Origin: Amblyomma americanum
Taxonomy: Eukaryota; Arthropoda; Arachnida; Ixodida; Ixodidae
Direction: 5' to 3'
Length of the DNA stretch: 64,000 bases
Assembly: GCF_052857255.1 (NCBI RefSeq)
Contig: NW_027526695.1
Span: 1-64,000 of the forward strand
In this document: one piece after another, positions 49,112-61,515 of the stretch
Position numbering within the stretch: position 1 is the first letter of the stretch
Layout: every line of letters begins with the position of its first letter
Made by a program: the position numbers and the translations under genes
The notes under the pieces: model-generated
Database searches by the model: none
Seen by the model: only the letters and a program-made list of their open reading frames with translations
Told to the model about the DNA's origin: nothing

Positions 49112-51050
49112 CTAAAATAGCTTGTTTCGTCGTATTAGGCACGAATACATGCTTTTCGCGCAGTTATAAGAGAAAAAGTATTAAAGGCGTGTCACAGGGA
49201 CACTTGTAAAACCGATGTGTTCAGATTTACCCCGTTTCGGTCTAAAACAGCTTGTTTCGTTAGACTAAGCACGAATACATGCTTTTCGCGCAGTTATAAG
49301 AGAAAAAAGTTTTGACGCGTATCAGAGGAACACTTGTAAAACCGATGTGTTGTGATTTAGCTCGTTTCGGTCTAAAACAGCTTGTTTCGTTGTAATAAGC
49401 AAGAATACATGCTTTTCGCGCAGTTATAAGAGAAAAAGTTTTGACGCGTATCAGAAGAACACTTGTAAAACCGATGTGTTGTGATTTAGCTCGTTTCTGT
49501 CTAAAACAGCTTGTTTCGTTGAACTAAGCACGAATACATGCTTTTCGCGCAGTTATAAGAGGAAAAAGTTTTGACGCGTATCAGAAGAACACTTGTAAAA
49601 CCGATGTGTTGTGATTTAGCTCGTTTTGGTCTAAAACAGCTTGTTTCGCTGTATTAAGCAAGAATACATGCTTTTCGCGCAGTTATAAGAGAAAAAGTTT
49701 TGACGCGTGTCACAGGGACACTTGTAAAACCGATGTGTTCAGATTTAGCTCGTTTCGGTCTAAAACAGCTTGTTTCGTCGTATTAAGCACGAATACATGC
49801 TTTTCGCGCAGTTATAAGAGAAAAAAAGTTTTGACGCGTATCAGAGGAACACTTGTAAAACCGATGTGTTGTGATTTAACTCGTTTCGGTCTAAAACAGC
49901 TTGTTTCGTTGTATTAAGCAAGAATTCATGCTTTTCGCGCAGTTATAAGAGAAAACGTTTTGACGCGTATCAGAGGAACACTTGTAAAACCGAAGTGTTG
50001 TGATTTAGCTCGTTTCGGTCTAAAACAGCTTGTTTCGTTGTATTAAGCAAGAATACATGCTTTTCGCGCAGTTATAAGAGAAAACGTTTTGACGCGTATC
50101 AGAGGAACACTTGTAAAACCGATGTGTTGTGATTTAGCTCGTTTCGGTCTAAAACAGCTTGTTTCGTTGTATTAAGCAAGAATACATGCTTTTCGCGCAG
50201 TTATAAGAGAAAAAGTTTTGAGGCGTATCAGAGGAACACTTGTAAAACCGATGTGTGATTTAGCTCGTTTCGGTCTAAAACAGCTTGTTTCGCTGTATTA
50301 AGCAAGAATACATGCTTTTCGCGCAGTTATAAGAGAAAAAGTTTTGACGCATGTCACAGGGACACTTGTAAAACCGATGTGTTCAGATTTAGCTCGTTTC
50401 GGTCTAAAACAGCTTGTTTCGTTGTATTAAGCACGAATACATGCTTTTCGCGCAGTTATAAGAGAAAAAGTTTAGACGCGTATCAGAGGAACACTTGTAA
50501 AACCGATGTGTTGTGATTTAGCTCGTTTCGGTCTAAAACAGCTTGTTTCGTTGTATTAAGCAAGAATACATGCTTTTCGCGCAGTTATAAGAGAAAAAGT
50601 TTTGAGGCGTATCAGAGGAACACTTGTAAAACCGATGTGTTGTGATTTAGCTCGTTTCGGTCTAAAACAGCTTGTTTCGCTGTATTAAGCAAGAATACAT
50701 GCTTTTCGCGCAGTTATAAGAGAAAAAGTTTTAAAGGCGTGTCACAGGGACACTTGTAAAACCGATGTGTTCAGATTTACCCCGTTTCGGTCTAAAACAG
50801 CTTGTTTCTTTAGACTAAGCACGAATACATGCTTTTCGCGCAGTTATAAGAGAAAAAAGTTTTGACGCGTATCAGAGGAACACTTGTAAAACCGATGTGT
50901 TGTGATTTAGCTCGTTTCGGTCTAAAACAGCTTGTTTCGTTGTATTAAGCAAGAATACATGCTTTTCGCGCAGTTATAAGAGAAAAAGTTTTGACGCGTG
51001 TCACAGGGACACTTGTAAAACCGATGTGTTCAGATTTAGCTCGTTTCGGT
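49112..51050 (+). repeat. Class-3 HOR unit 2, 1939 bp (15 monomers)
   Basis: Same opening series as the previous unit, but four monomers longer. It adds the GAAGTGTTGTG monomer near 49993 and the TTTCTTTAGACTAAG monomer near 50810. GATGTGTGATTT is at 50250. Confidence 0.86.
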
Positions 51051-52989
51051 CTAAAATAGCTTGTTTCGTCGTATTAGGCACGAATACATGCTTTTCGCGC
51101 AGTTATAAGAGAAAAAGTATTAAAGGCGTGTCACAGGGACACTTGTAAAACCGATGTGTTCAGATTTACCCCGTTTCGGTCTAAAACAGCTTGTTTCGTT
51201 AGACTAAGCACGAATACATGCTTTTCGCGCAGTTATAAGAGAAAAAAGTTTTGACGCGTATCAGAGGAACACTTGTAAAACCGATGTGTTGTGATTTAGC
51301 TCGTTTCGGTCTAAAACAGCTTGTTTCGTTGTATTAAGCAAGAATACATGCTTTTCGCGCAGTTATAAGAGAAAAAGTTTTGACGCGTATCAGAAGAACA
51401 CTTGTAAAACCGATGTGTTGTGATTTAGCTCGTTTCTGTCTAAAACAGCTTGTTTCGTTGAACTAAGCACGAATACATGCTTTTCGCGCAGTTATAAGAG
51501 GAAAAAGTTTTGACGCGTATCAGAAGAACACTTGTAAAACCGATGTGTTGTGATTTAGCTCGTTTTGGTCTAAAACAGCTTGTTTCGCTGTATTAAGCAA
51601 GAATACATGCTTTTCGCGCAGTTATAAGAGAAAAAGTTTTGACGCGTGTCACAGGGACACTTGTAAAACCGATGTGTTCAGATTTAGCTCGTTTCGGTCT
51701 AAAACAGCTTGTTTCGTCGTATTAAGCACGAATACATGCTTTTCGCGCAGTTATAAGAGAAAAAAAGTTTTGACGCGTATCAGAGGAACACTTGTAAAAC
51801 CGATGTGTTGTGATTTAACTCGTTTCGGTCTAAAACAGCTTGTTTCGTTGTATTAAGCAAGAATTCATGCTTTTCGCGCAGTTATAAGAGAAAACGTTTT
51901 GACGCGTATCAGAGGAACACTTGTAAAACCGAAGTGTTGTGATTTAGCTCGTTTCGGTCTAAAACAGCTTGTTTCGTTGTATTAAGCAAGAATACATGCT
52001 TTTCGCGCAGTTATAAGAGAAAACGTTTTGACGCGTATCAGAGGAACACTTGTAAAACCGATGTGTTGTGATTTAGCTCGTTTCGGTCTAAAACAGCTTG
52101 TTTCGTTGTATTAAGCAAGAATACATGCTTTTCGCGCAGTTATAAGAGAAAAAGTTTTGAGGCGTATCAGAGGAACACTTGTAAAACCGATGTGTGATTT
52201 AGCTCGTTTCGGTCTAAAACAGCTTGTTTCGCTGTATTAAGCAAGAATACATGCTTTTCGCGCAGTTATAAGAAGAAAAAAGTTTTGACGCATGTCACAG
52301 GGACACTTGTAAAACGATGTGTTCAGATTTAGCTCGTTTCGGTCTAAAACAGCTTGTTTCGTTGTATTAAGCACGAATACATGCTTTTCGCGCAGTTATA
52401 AGAGAAAAAGTTTAGACGCGTATCAGAGGAACACTTGTAAAACCGATGTGTTGTGATTTAGCTCGTTTCGGTCTAAAACAGCTTGTTTCGTTGTATTAAG
52501 CAAGAATACATGCTTTTCGCGCAGTTATAAGAGAAAAAGTTTTGAGGCGTATCAGAGGAACACTTGTAAAACCGATGTGTTGTGATTTAGCTCGTTTCGG
52601 TCTAAAACAGCTTGTTTCGCTGTATTAAGCAAGAATACATGCTTTTCGCGCAGTTATAAGAGAAAAAGTTTTAAAGCGTGTCACAGGGACACTTGTAAAA
52701 CCGATGTGTTCAGATTTACCCCGTTTCGGTCTAAAACAGCTTGTTTCTTTAGACTAAGCACGAATACATGCTTTTCGCGCAGTTATAAGAGAAAAAGTTT
52801 TGACGCGTATCAGAGGAACACTTGTAAAAACCGATGTGTTGTGATTTAGCTCGTTTCGGTCTAAAACAGCTTGTTTCGTTGTATTAAGCAAGAATACATG
52901 CTTTTCGCGCAGTTATAAGAGAAAAAGTTTTGACGCGTGTCACAGGGACACTTGTAAAACCGATGTGTTCAGATTTAGCTCGTTTCGGT
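51051..52989 (+). repeat. Class-3 HOR unit 3, 1939 bp (15 monomers)
   Basis: Same length and order as the preceding unit: GAATTCATGC, GAAGTGTTGTG, TTTTGAGGCG, GATGTGTGATTT (52189) and TTTCTTTAGACTAAG all recur 1939 bp later. Differences are small indels such as AGAAGAAAAAAG near 52272 and TTAAAGCGTG near 52672. These two units are among the most similar neighbours in the window. Confidence 0.87.
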
Positions 52990-54600
52990 CTAAAATAGCT
53001 TGTTTCGTCGTATTAGGCACGAATACATGCTTTTCGCGCAGTTATAAGAGAAAAAGTATTAAAGGCGTGTCACAGGGACACTTGTAAAACCGATGTGTTC
53101 AGATTTACCCCGTTTCGGTCTAAAACAGCTTGTTTCGTTAGACTAAGCACGAATACATGCTTTTCGCGCAGTTATAAGAGAAAAAAGTTTTGACGCGTAT
53201 CAGAGGAACACTTGTAAAACCGATGTGTTGTGATTTAGCTCGTTTCGGTCTAAAACAGCTTGTTTCGTTGTATTAAGCAAGAATACATGCTTTTCGCGCA
53301 GTTATAAGAGAAAAAGTTTTGACGCGTATCAGAAGAACACTTGTAAAACCGATGTGTTGTGATTTAGCTCGTTTCTGTCTAAAACAGCTTGTTTCGTTGA
53401 ACTAAGCACGAATACATGCTTTTCGCGCAGTTATAAGAGAAAAAAAAGTTTTGGACGCGTATCAGAGGAACACTTGTAAAACCGATGTGTTGTGATTTAA
53501 CTCGTTTCGGTCTAAAACAGCTTGTTTCGTTGTATTAAGCAAGAATTCATGCTTTTCGCGCAGTTATAAGAGAAAACGTTTTGACGCGTATCAGAGGAAC
53601 ACTTGTAAAACCGAAGTGTTGTGATTTAGCTCGTTTCGGTCTAAAACAGCTTGTTTCGTTGTATTAAGCAAGAATACATGCTTTTCGCGCAGTTATAAGA
53701 GAAAACGTTTTTGACGCGTATCAGAGGAACACTTGTAAAACCGATGTGTTGTGATTTAGCTCGTTTCGGTCTAAAACAGCTTGTTTCGTTGTATTAAGCA
53801 AGAATACATGCTTTTCGCGCAGTTATAAGAGAAAAAGTTTTGAGGCGTATCAGAGGAACACTTGTAAAACCGATGTGTGATTTAGCTCGTTTCGGTCTAA
53901 AACAGCTTGTTTCGCTGTATTAAGCAAGAATACATGCTTTTCGCGCAGTTATAAGAGAAAAAGTTTTGACCGCATGTCACAGGGACACTTGTAAAACCGA
54001 TGTGTCAGATTTAGCTCGTTTCGGTCTAAAACAGCTTGTTTCGTTGTATTAAGCACGAATACATGCTTTTCGCGCAGTTATAAGAGAAAAAGTTTAGACG
54101 CGTATCAGAGGAACACTTGTAAAACCGATGTGTTGTGATTTAGCTCGTTTCGGTCTAAAAACAGCTTGTTTCGTTGTATTAAGCAAGAATACATGCTTTT
54201 CGCGCAGTTATAAGAGAAAAGTTTTGAGGCGTATCAGAGGAACACTTGTAAAACCGATGTGTTGTGATTTAGCTCGTTTCGGTCTAAAACAGCTTGTTTC
54301 GCTGTATTAAGCAAGAATACATGCTTTTCGCGCAGTTATAAGAGAAAAAGTTTTAAAGGCGTGTCACAGGGACACTTGTAAAACCGATGTGTTCAGATTT
54401 ACCCCGTTTCGGTCTAAAACAGCTTGTTTCTTTAGACTAAGCACGAATACATGCTTTTCGCGCAGTTATAAGAGAAAAAAGTTTTGACGCGTATCAGAGG
54501 AACACTTGTAAAACCGATGTGTTGTGATTTAGCTCGTTTCGGTCTAAACAGCTTGTTTCGTTGTATTAAGCAAGAATACATGCTTTTCGCGCAGTTATAA
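52990..54600 (+). repeat. Class-3 HOR unit 4 with two monomers deleted
   Basis: Follows the 1939-bp order, but at about 53445 the TTGAACTAAG monomer is joined to the ATTTAACTCG monomer through an A-run and GTTTTGGACG, skipping two monomers. The distance between GATGTGTGATTT markers falls from 1939 to 1683 bp (52189 to 53872), a loss of 256 bp. Extra single-base insertions are frequent here (CGTTTTTGACG, TTTTGACCGCATG, CTAAAAACAG), more than in neighbouring units. Confidence 0.8.
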
Positions 54601-57600
54601 GAGAAAAAGTTTTGACGCGTATCAGAAGAACACTTGTAAAACCGATGTGTTGTGATTTAGCTCGTTTCGGTTTAAAACAGCTTGTTTCGCTGTATTAAGC
54701 AAGAATACATGCTTTTCGCGCAGTTATAAGAGAAACAGTTTTGACGCGTGTCACAGGGACACTTGTAAAACCGATGTGTTGTGATTTAGCTCGTTTCGGT
54801 CTAAAACAGCTTGTTTCGTTGTATTAAGCAAGAATACATGCTTTTCGCGCAGTTACAAGAGAAAAAGTTTTGACGCATGTCACAGGGACACTTGTAAAAC
54901 CGATGTGTTCAGATCTAACTCGTTTTGGTGTAAAACAGCTTGTTTCGTTGTATTAAGCACGAATACATGCTTTTTGCGCAGTTATAAGAGAAAAAAGTTT
55001 TGACGCGTATCAGAGGAGCACTTGTAAAACCGATGTGTTGTGATTTAGCTCGTTTCGGTCTAAAACAGCTTATTTCGCTGTATTAAGCAAGAATACATGC
55101 TTTTCGCGCAATTATAAGAGAAAAAGTTTTAAAGGCGTGTCACAGGGACACTTGTAAAACCGATGTGTTCAGATTTACCCCGTTTCGGTCTAAAACAGCT
55201 TGTTTCGTCGTATTAGGCACGAATACATGCTTTTCGCGCAGTTATAAGAGAAAAAGTTTTGACGAGTATCACGTGGATACTTGTAAAACCGATGCGTTCA
55301 GATACAGCTCGTTTCGGTCTAAAACAGCTTGTTTCGCTGTATTAAGCAAGAATACATGCTTTTCGTGCAGTTATAAGAGAAAAGGTTCTGACGCGTGTCA
55401 CAGGGACACTAGTAAAACCGATGTGTTCAGATTTAGCTCGTTTCGGTCTAAAAACAGCTTGTTTCGCTGTATTAAGCAAGAATACGTGCTTTTCGCGCAG
55501 TTACAAGAGAAAAAGTATTGACGCGTATCAGAGGAACACTTGTAAAACCGATGTGTTATGATTTAGCTCGTTTCGGTCTAAAACAGCTTGTATCGTTGTA
55601 TTAAGCAAGAATACATGCTTTTCGCGCAGTTATAAGAGAAAAAGTTTTGACGCGTATCAGAGGAACACTTGTAAAACGATGTGTTGTGATTTAGCTCGTT
55701 TCGGTCTAAAACAGCTTGTTTCCCTGTATTAAGCAAGAATACATGGTTTTCGCGCAGTTATTAGAGAAAAAGTTTTGACGAGTATCACGTGGAACACTTG
55801 TAATACCAATGTGTTGTGATTTGGCTCGTTTCGGTCTAAAACAGCTTGTTTCGTTGTATTAAGCAAGAATAACATTCTTTTCGCGCAGTTATCAGAGAAA
55901 AAGTTTTGACGCGTATCAGAGGAACACTTGTAAAACCAATGTGTTCAGATTTACCTCGTTTCGGTCTAAAACAGCTTGTTTCGCTGTATTAAGCAAGAAT
56001 ACATGCTTTTCGCGCAGTTATAAGAGAAAAAGTTTTGACGCGTGTCACAGGGACACTTGTAAAACCGATATGTTCAGATTTAGCTCGTTTCGGTCTAAAA
56101 CAGCTTGTTTCGTCGTATTAAGCACGAATACATGCTTTCGCGCAGTTATAAGAGAAAAAGTTTAGACGCGTATCAGAGGAACACTTGTAAAACCGATGTG
56201 TTGTGATTTAGCTCGTTTCGGTCTAAAACAGCTTGTTTCGCTGTATTAAGCAGGAATACATGCTTTTCGCGCAGTTATAAGAGAAAAAGTTTTAAAGGCA
56301 TGTCACAGGGACACTTGTAAAACCGATGTGTTCAGATTTACCCCGTTTCGGTCTAAAACAGCTTGTTTCGTTAGACTAAGCACGAATACATGCTTTTCGC
56401 GCAGTTATAAGAGAAAAAAGTTTTGACGCGTATCAGAGGAACACTTGTAAAGCCGATGTGTCGTGATTTAGCTCGTTTTGGTCTAACACAGCTTGTTTTC
56501 GCTGTATTAAGCAAGAATACATGCTCTTCGCGCAGTTATAAGAGAAAAAGTTTTGACGCGTGTCACAGGGACACTTGTAAAACCGATGTGTTCAGATTTA
56601 GCTCGTTTCGGTCTAAAATAGCTTGTTTCGTCGTATTAGGCACGAATACATGCTTTTCGCGCAGTTATAAGAGAAAAAGTATTAAAGGCGTGTCACAGGG
56701 ACACTTGTAAAACCGATGTGTTCAGATTTACCCCGTTTCGGTCTAAAACAGCTTGTTTCGTTAGACTAAGCGCGAATACATGCTTTTCGCGCAGTTATAA
56801 AAGAAAAAAGTTTTGACGCGTATCAGAGGAACACTTGTAAAACCGATGTGTTGTGATTTAGCTCGTTTCGGTCTAAAACAGCTTGTTTCGTTGTACTAAG
56901 CAAGAATACATGCTTTTCGCGCAGTTATAAGAGAAAAAGTTTTGACGCGTATCAGAAGAACACTTGTAAAACCGATGTGTTGTGATTTAGCTCGTTTCTG
57001 TCTAAAACAGCTTGTTTCGTTGAACTAAGCACGAATACATGCTTTTCGCGCAGTTATAAGAGAAAAAAGTTTTGACGCGTATCAGAGGAACACTTGTAAA
57101 ACCAATGTGTTCAGATTTACCTCGTTTCGGTCTAAAACAGCTTGTTTCGCTGTATTAAGCAAGAATACATGCTTTTCGCGCAGTTATAAGAGAAAAAGTT
57201 TTGACGCGTGTCACAGGGACACTTGTAAAACCGATGTGTTCAGATTTAGCTCGTTTCGGTCTAAAACAGCTTGTTTCGTTGTATTAAGCACGAATACATG
57301 CTTTTCGCGCAGTTATAAGAGAAAAAGTTTAGACGCGTATCAGACGAACACTTGTAAAACCGATGTGTTGTGATTTAGCTCGTTTCGGTCTAAAACAGCT
57401 TGTTTCGTTGTATTAAGCAAGAATACATGCTTTTCGCGCAGTTATAAGAGAAAAAGTTTTGAGGCGTATCAGAGGAACACTTGTAAAACCGATGTGTTGT
57501 GATTTAGCTCGTTTCGGTCTAAAACAGCTTGTTTCGTTGTATTAAGCAAGAATACATGCTTTTCGCGCAGTTATAAGAGAAAAAGTTTTGACGCGTATCA

Positions 57601-57900
57601 GAAGAACACTTGTAAAACCGATGTGTTGTGATTTAGCTCGTTTCGGTCTAAAACAGCTTGTTTCGTTGAACTAAGCACGAATACATGCTTTTCGCGCAGT
57701 TATAAGAGAAAAAAGTTTTGACGCGTATCAGAGGAACACTTGTAAAACCGATGTGTTGTGATTTAGCTCGTTTTGGTCTAAAACAGCTTGTTTCGCTGTA
57801 TTAAGCAAGAATACATGCTTTTCGCGCAGTTATAAGAGAAAAAGTTTTGACGCGTGTCACAGGGACACTTGTAAAACCGATGTGTTCAGATTTAGCTCGT
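54600..57900 (+). repeat. Mosaic of class-2 and class-3 monomers
   Basis: Class-2 markers reappear: GATCTAACTCGTTTTGG near 54912, GTTCAGATAC at 55296, CACTAGTAAAACC near 55410 and CATGGTTTTCGCGCAG at 55742. They are followed by class-3 markers: CTAAAATAGC at 56613, GTTTCTGTC near 56994 and TTTTGAGGCG near 57468. The stretch looks like a junction where blocks from both classes were spliced by recombination. No unique sequence was found. Confidence 0.78.
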
Positions 57901-59850
57901 TTCGGTCTAAAACAACTTGTTTCGTTGTATTAAGCACGAATACATGCTTTTCGCGCAGTTATAAGAGAAAAAGTTTAGACGCGTATCAGAGGAACACTTG
58001 TAAAACCGATCTGTTGTGATTTAGCTCGTTTCGGTCTAAAACAACTTGTTTCGTTGTATTAAGCAAGAATACATGCGTTTCTCGCAGTTATAAGAAAAAA
58101 CGTTTTAAAGGCGTGTCACAGGGACACTAGTAAAACCGATGTGTTCAGATTTAGCTCGTTTCAGTGTAAAACAGCTTGTTTCGCTGTATTAAGCACGAAT
58201 ACATGCTTTTCGCGCAGGTATAAGAGAGAAAGTTTTGACGCGTGTCACAGGGACACTTGTAAAACCGATGTGTTGTGATTTACCTCGTTTCGGTCTAAAA
58301 CAGCTTGTTTCGTTGAACTAAGCACGAATACATGCTTTTCGCGCAGTTATAAGAGAAAAAGTTTTGACGCGTGTCACAGGGACACTTGTAAAACCGATGT
58401 GTTCAGATTTAGCTCGTTTCGGTCTAAAACAGCTTGTTTCGTCGTATTAAGCACGAATACATGCTTTTCGCGCAGTTATAAGAGAAAAAAAGTTTTGACG
58501 CGTATCAGAGGAACACTTGTAAAACCGATGTGTTGTGATTTAACTCGTTTCGGTCTAAAACAGCTTGTTTCGTTGTATTAAGCAAGAATACATGCTTTTC
58601 GCGCAGTTATAAGAGAAAAAGTTTTGACGCGTATCAGAGGAACACTTGTAAAACCGATGTGTTGTGATTTAGCTCGTTTCGGTCTAAAACAGCTTGTTTC
58701 GCTGTATTAAGCAAGAATACATGCTTTTCGCGCAGTTATAAGAGAAAAAGTTTTGACGCGTGTCACAGGGACACTTGTAAACCGATGTGTTCAGATTTAG
58801 CTCGTTTCGGTCTAAAACAGATTGTTTCGTTGTATTAAGCACGAATACATGCTTTTCGCGCAGTTATAAGAGAAAAAGTTTAGACGCGTATCAGAGGAAC
58901 ACTTGTAAAACCAATGTGTTCAGATTTACCTCGTTTCGGTCTAAAACAGCTTGTTTCGCTGTATTAAGCAAGATTACATGCTTTTCGCGCAGTTATAAGA
59001 GAAAAAGTTTTGACGCGTGTCACAGGGACACTTGTAAAACCGATGTGTTCAGATCTAGCTCGTTTTGGTGTAAAACAGCTTGTTTCGTTGTATTAGGCAC
59101 GAATACATGCTTTTCGCGCAGTTATAAGAGAAAAAGTTTAGACGCGTATCAGAGGAACACTTGTAAAACCGATGTGTTGTGATTTAGCTCGTTTCGGTCT
59201 AAAACAGCTTGTTTCGTTGTATTAAGCAAGAATACATGCTTTTCGCGCACTTATAAGAGAAAAAGTTTTGACGCGTATCAGAGGAACACTTGTAAAACCG
59301 ATGTGTTGTGATTTAGCTCGTTTCGGTCTAAAACAGCTTGTTTCGCTGTATTAAGCAAGAATACATGCTTTTCGCGCAGTTATAAGAAAAAAAGTCTTGA
59401 CGCGTGTCACAGGGACACTTGTAAATCCGATGTGTTCAGATTTACCTCGTTTCGGTCTAAAACAGCTTGTTTCGTTGAACTAAGCACGAATACATGCTTT
59501 TCGCGCAGTTATAAGAGAAAAAAGTTTTGACGCGTATCAGAGGAACACTTGTAAAACCGATGTGTTGTGATTTAGCTCGTTTTGGTCTAATACAACTTGT
59601 TTCGCTGTATTAAGCAAGAATACGTGCTTTTCGCGCAGTTATAAGAGAAAAAGTTTTGACGTGTGTCACAGGGACACTTGTAAAACCGATGTGTTCAGAT
59701 CTAGCTCGTTTCGGTGTAAAACAGCTTGTTTTGTTGTATTAAGCAAGAATACATGCCTTTCGCGCAGTTATAAGAGAAAAAGTTTAGACGCGTATCAGAG
59801 GAACACTTGTAAAACCGATGTGTTGTGATTTAGCTCGTTTCGGTCTAAAA
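57900..59850 (+). repeat. 3.6-kb-spaced duplicated block, left copy
   Basis: ACAACTTGTTTCG, ATGCGTTTCTCGCAG (58074), TTTCAGTGTAAAAC, CGCAGGTATAAGAGAG, TGTAAACCGATG (58777) and CTAATACAACTTG variants occur in this order. They recur 3616 bp downstream in 61516-63470. The match is near perfect, including several single-copy-looking point changes. Confidence 0.85.
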
Positions 59851-61515
59851 CAGCTTGTTTCCCTGTATTAAGCAAGAATACATGGTTTTCGCGCAGTTAT
59901 TAGAGAAAAAGTTTTGACGAGTATCACGTGGAACACTTGTAATACCGATGTGTTGTGATTTGGCTCGTTTCGGTCTAAAACAGCTTGTTTCCTTGTATTA
60001 AGCAAGAATACATTCTTTTCGCGCAGTTATCAGAGAAAAAGTTTTGACGCGTATCAGAGGAACACTTGTAAAACCAATGTGTTCAGATTTACCTCGTTTC
60101 GGTCTAAAACAGCTTGTTTCGCTGTATTAAGCAAGAATACATGCTTTTCGCGCAGTTATAAGAGAAAAAGTTTTGACGCGTGTCACAGGGACACTTGTAA
60201 AACCGATATGTTCAGATTTAGCTCGTTTCGGTCTAAAACAGCTTGTTTCGTCGTATTAAGCACGAATACATGCTTTCGCGCAGTTATAAGAGAAAAAGTT
60301 TAGACGCGTATCAGAGGAACACTTGTAAAATTAAGTGTTGTGATTTAGCTCGTTTCGGTCTGAAACAGCTTGTTTCGTTGTATTAAGCAAGAATACATGC
60401 TTTTCGCGCAGTTATAAGAGAAAAAGTTTAGACGCGTATCAGAGGAACACTTGTAAAACCGATGTGTTGTGATTTAGCTCGTTTTGGTCTAAAACAGCTT
60501 GTTTCGCTGTATTAAGCAAGAATACATGCTTTTCGCGCAGTTATAAGAGAAAAAGTTTTGACGCGTGTCACAGGGACACTTGTAAAACCGATATGTTCAG
60601 ATTTAGCTCGTTTCGGTCTAAAACAGCTTGTTTCGTCGTATTAAGCACGAATACATGCTTTTCGCGCAGTTATAAGAGAAAAAGTTTTGACGCGTGTCAC
60701 AGGGACACTTGTAAAACCGATGTGTTCAGATTTAGCTCGTTTCGGTCTAAAACAACTTGTTTCGTTGTATTAAGCACGAATACATGCTTTTCGCGCAGTT
60801 ATAAGAGAAAAAGTTTAGACGCGTATCAGAGGAACACTTGTAAAACCGATCTGTTGTGATTTAGCTCGTTTCGGTCTAAAACAACTTGTTTCGTTGTATT
60901 AAGCAAGAATACATGCGTTTCTCGCAGTTATAAGAAAAAACGTTTTAAAGGCGTGTCACAGGGACACTAGTAAAACCGATGTGTTCAGATTTAGCTCGTT
61001 TCTGTCTAAAACAGCTTGTTTCGTTGAACTAAGCACGAATACATGCTTTTCGCGCAGTTATAAGAGAAAAAGTTTTGACGCGTATCAGAAGAACACTTGT
61101 AAAACCGATGTGTTGTGATTTAGCTCGTTTCGGTCTAAAACAGCTTGTTTCGTTGAACTAAGCACGAATACATGCTTTTCGCGCAGTTATAAGAGAAAAA
61201 AGTTTTGACGCGTATCAGAGGAACACTTGTAAAACCGATGTGTTGTGATTTAGCTCGTTTTGGTCTAAAACAGCTTGTTTCGCTGTATTGAGCAAGAATA
61301 CATGCTTTTCGCGCAGTTATAAGAGAAAAAGTTTTGACGCGTGTCACAGGGACACTTGTAAAACCGATATGTTCAGATTTAGCTCGTTTCGGTCTAAAAC
61401 AGCTTGTTTCGTCGTATTAAGCACGAATACATGCTTTTCGCGCAGTTATAAGAGAAAAAGTTTTGACGCGTGTCACAGGGACACTTGTAAAACCGATGTG
61501 TTCAGATTTAGCTCG
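59851..61515 (+). repeat. Satellite with tandem 776-bp (6-monomer) duplication
   Basis: CGATATGTTCAG occurs at 60589 and 61365, and ATGCGTTTCTCGCAG at 60912 and 61688, each pair 776 bp apart. A six-monomer block beginning near 60.45 kb has therefore been duplicated in tandem, the second copy continuing past 61515 into the block above. CATGGTTTTCGCGCAG at 59881 repeats the series found at 55742 (4139 bp earlier). A small irregular patch, GTAAAATTAAGTGTTG (60327-60342), replaces the usual GTAAAACCGATGTGTTG. Confidence 0.82.

Noticed and set aside
58787..59182. 131-codon open reading frame (also 62403-62798, 118 codons at 55165 and many of 60-103 codons)
   Set aside because: All are satellite monomers read in one of a few recurring frames, mostly from GTG or CTG/TTG-type starts. 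They differ only by which monomers lack the periodic stop, have no recognisable domain and no ribosome-binding or splice context. Similar ORFs occur on the minus strand for the same reason.
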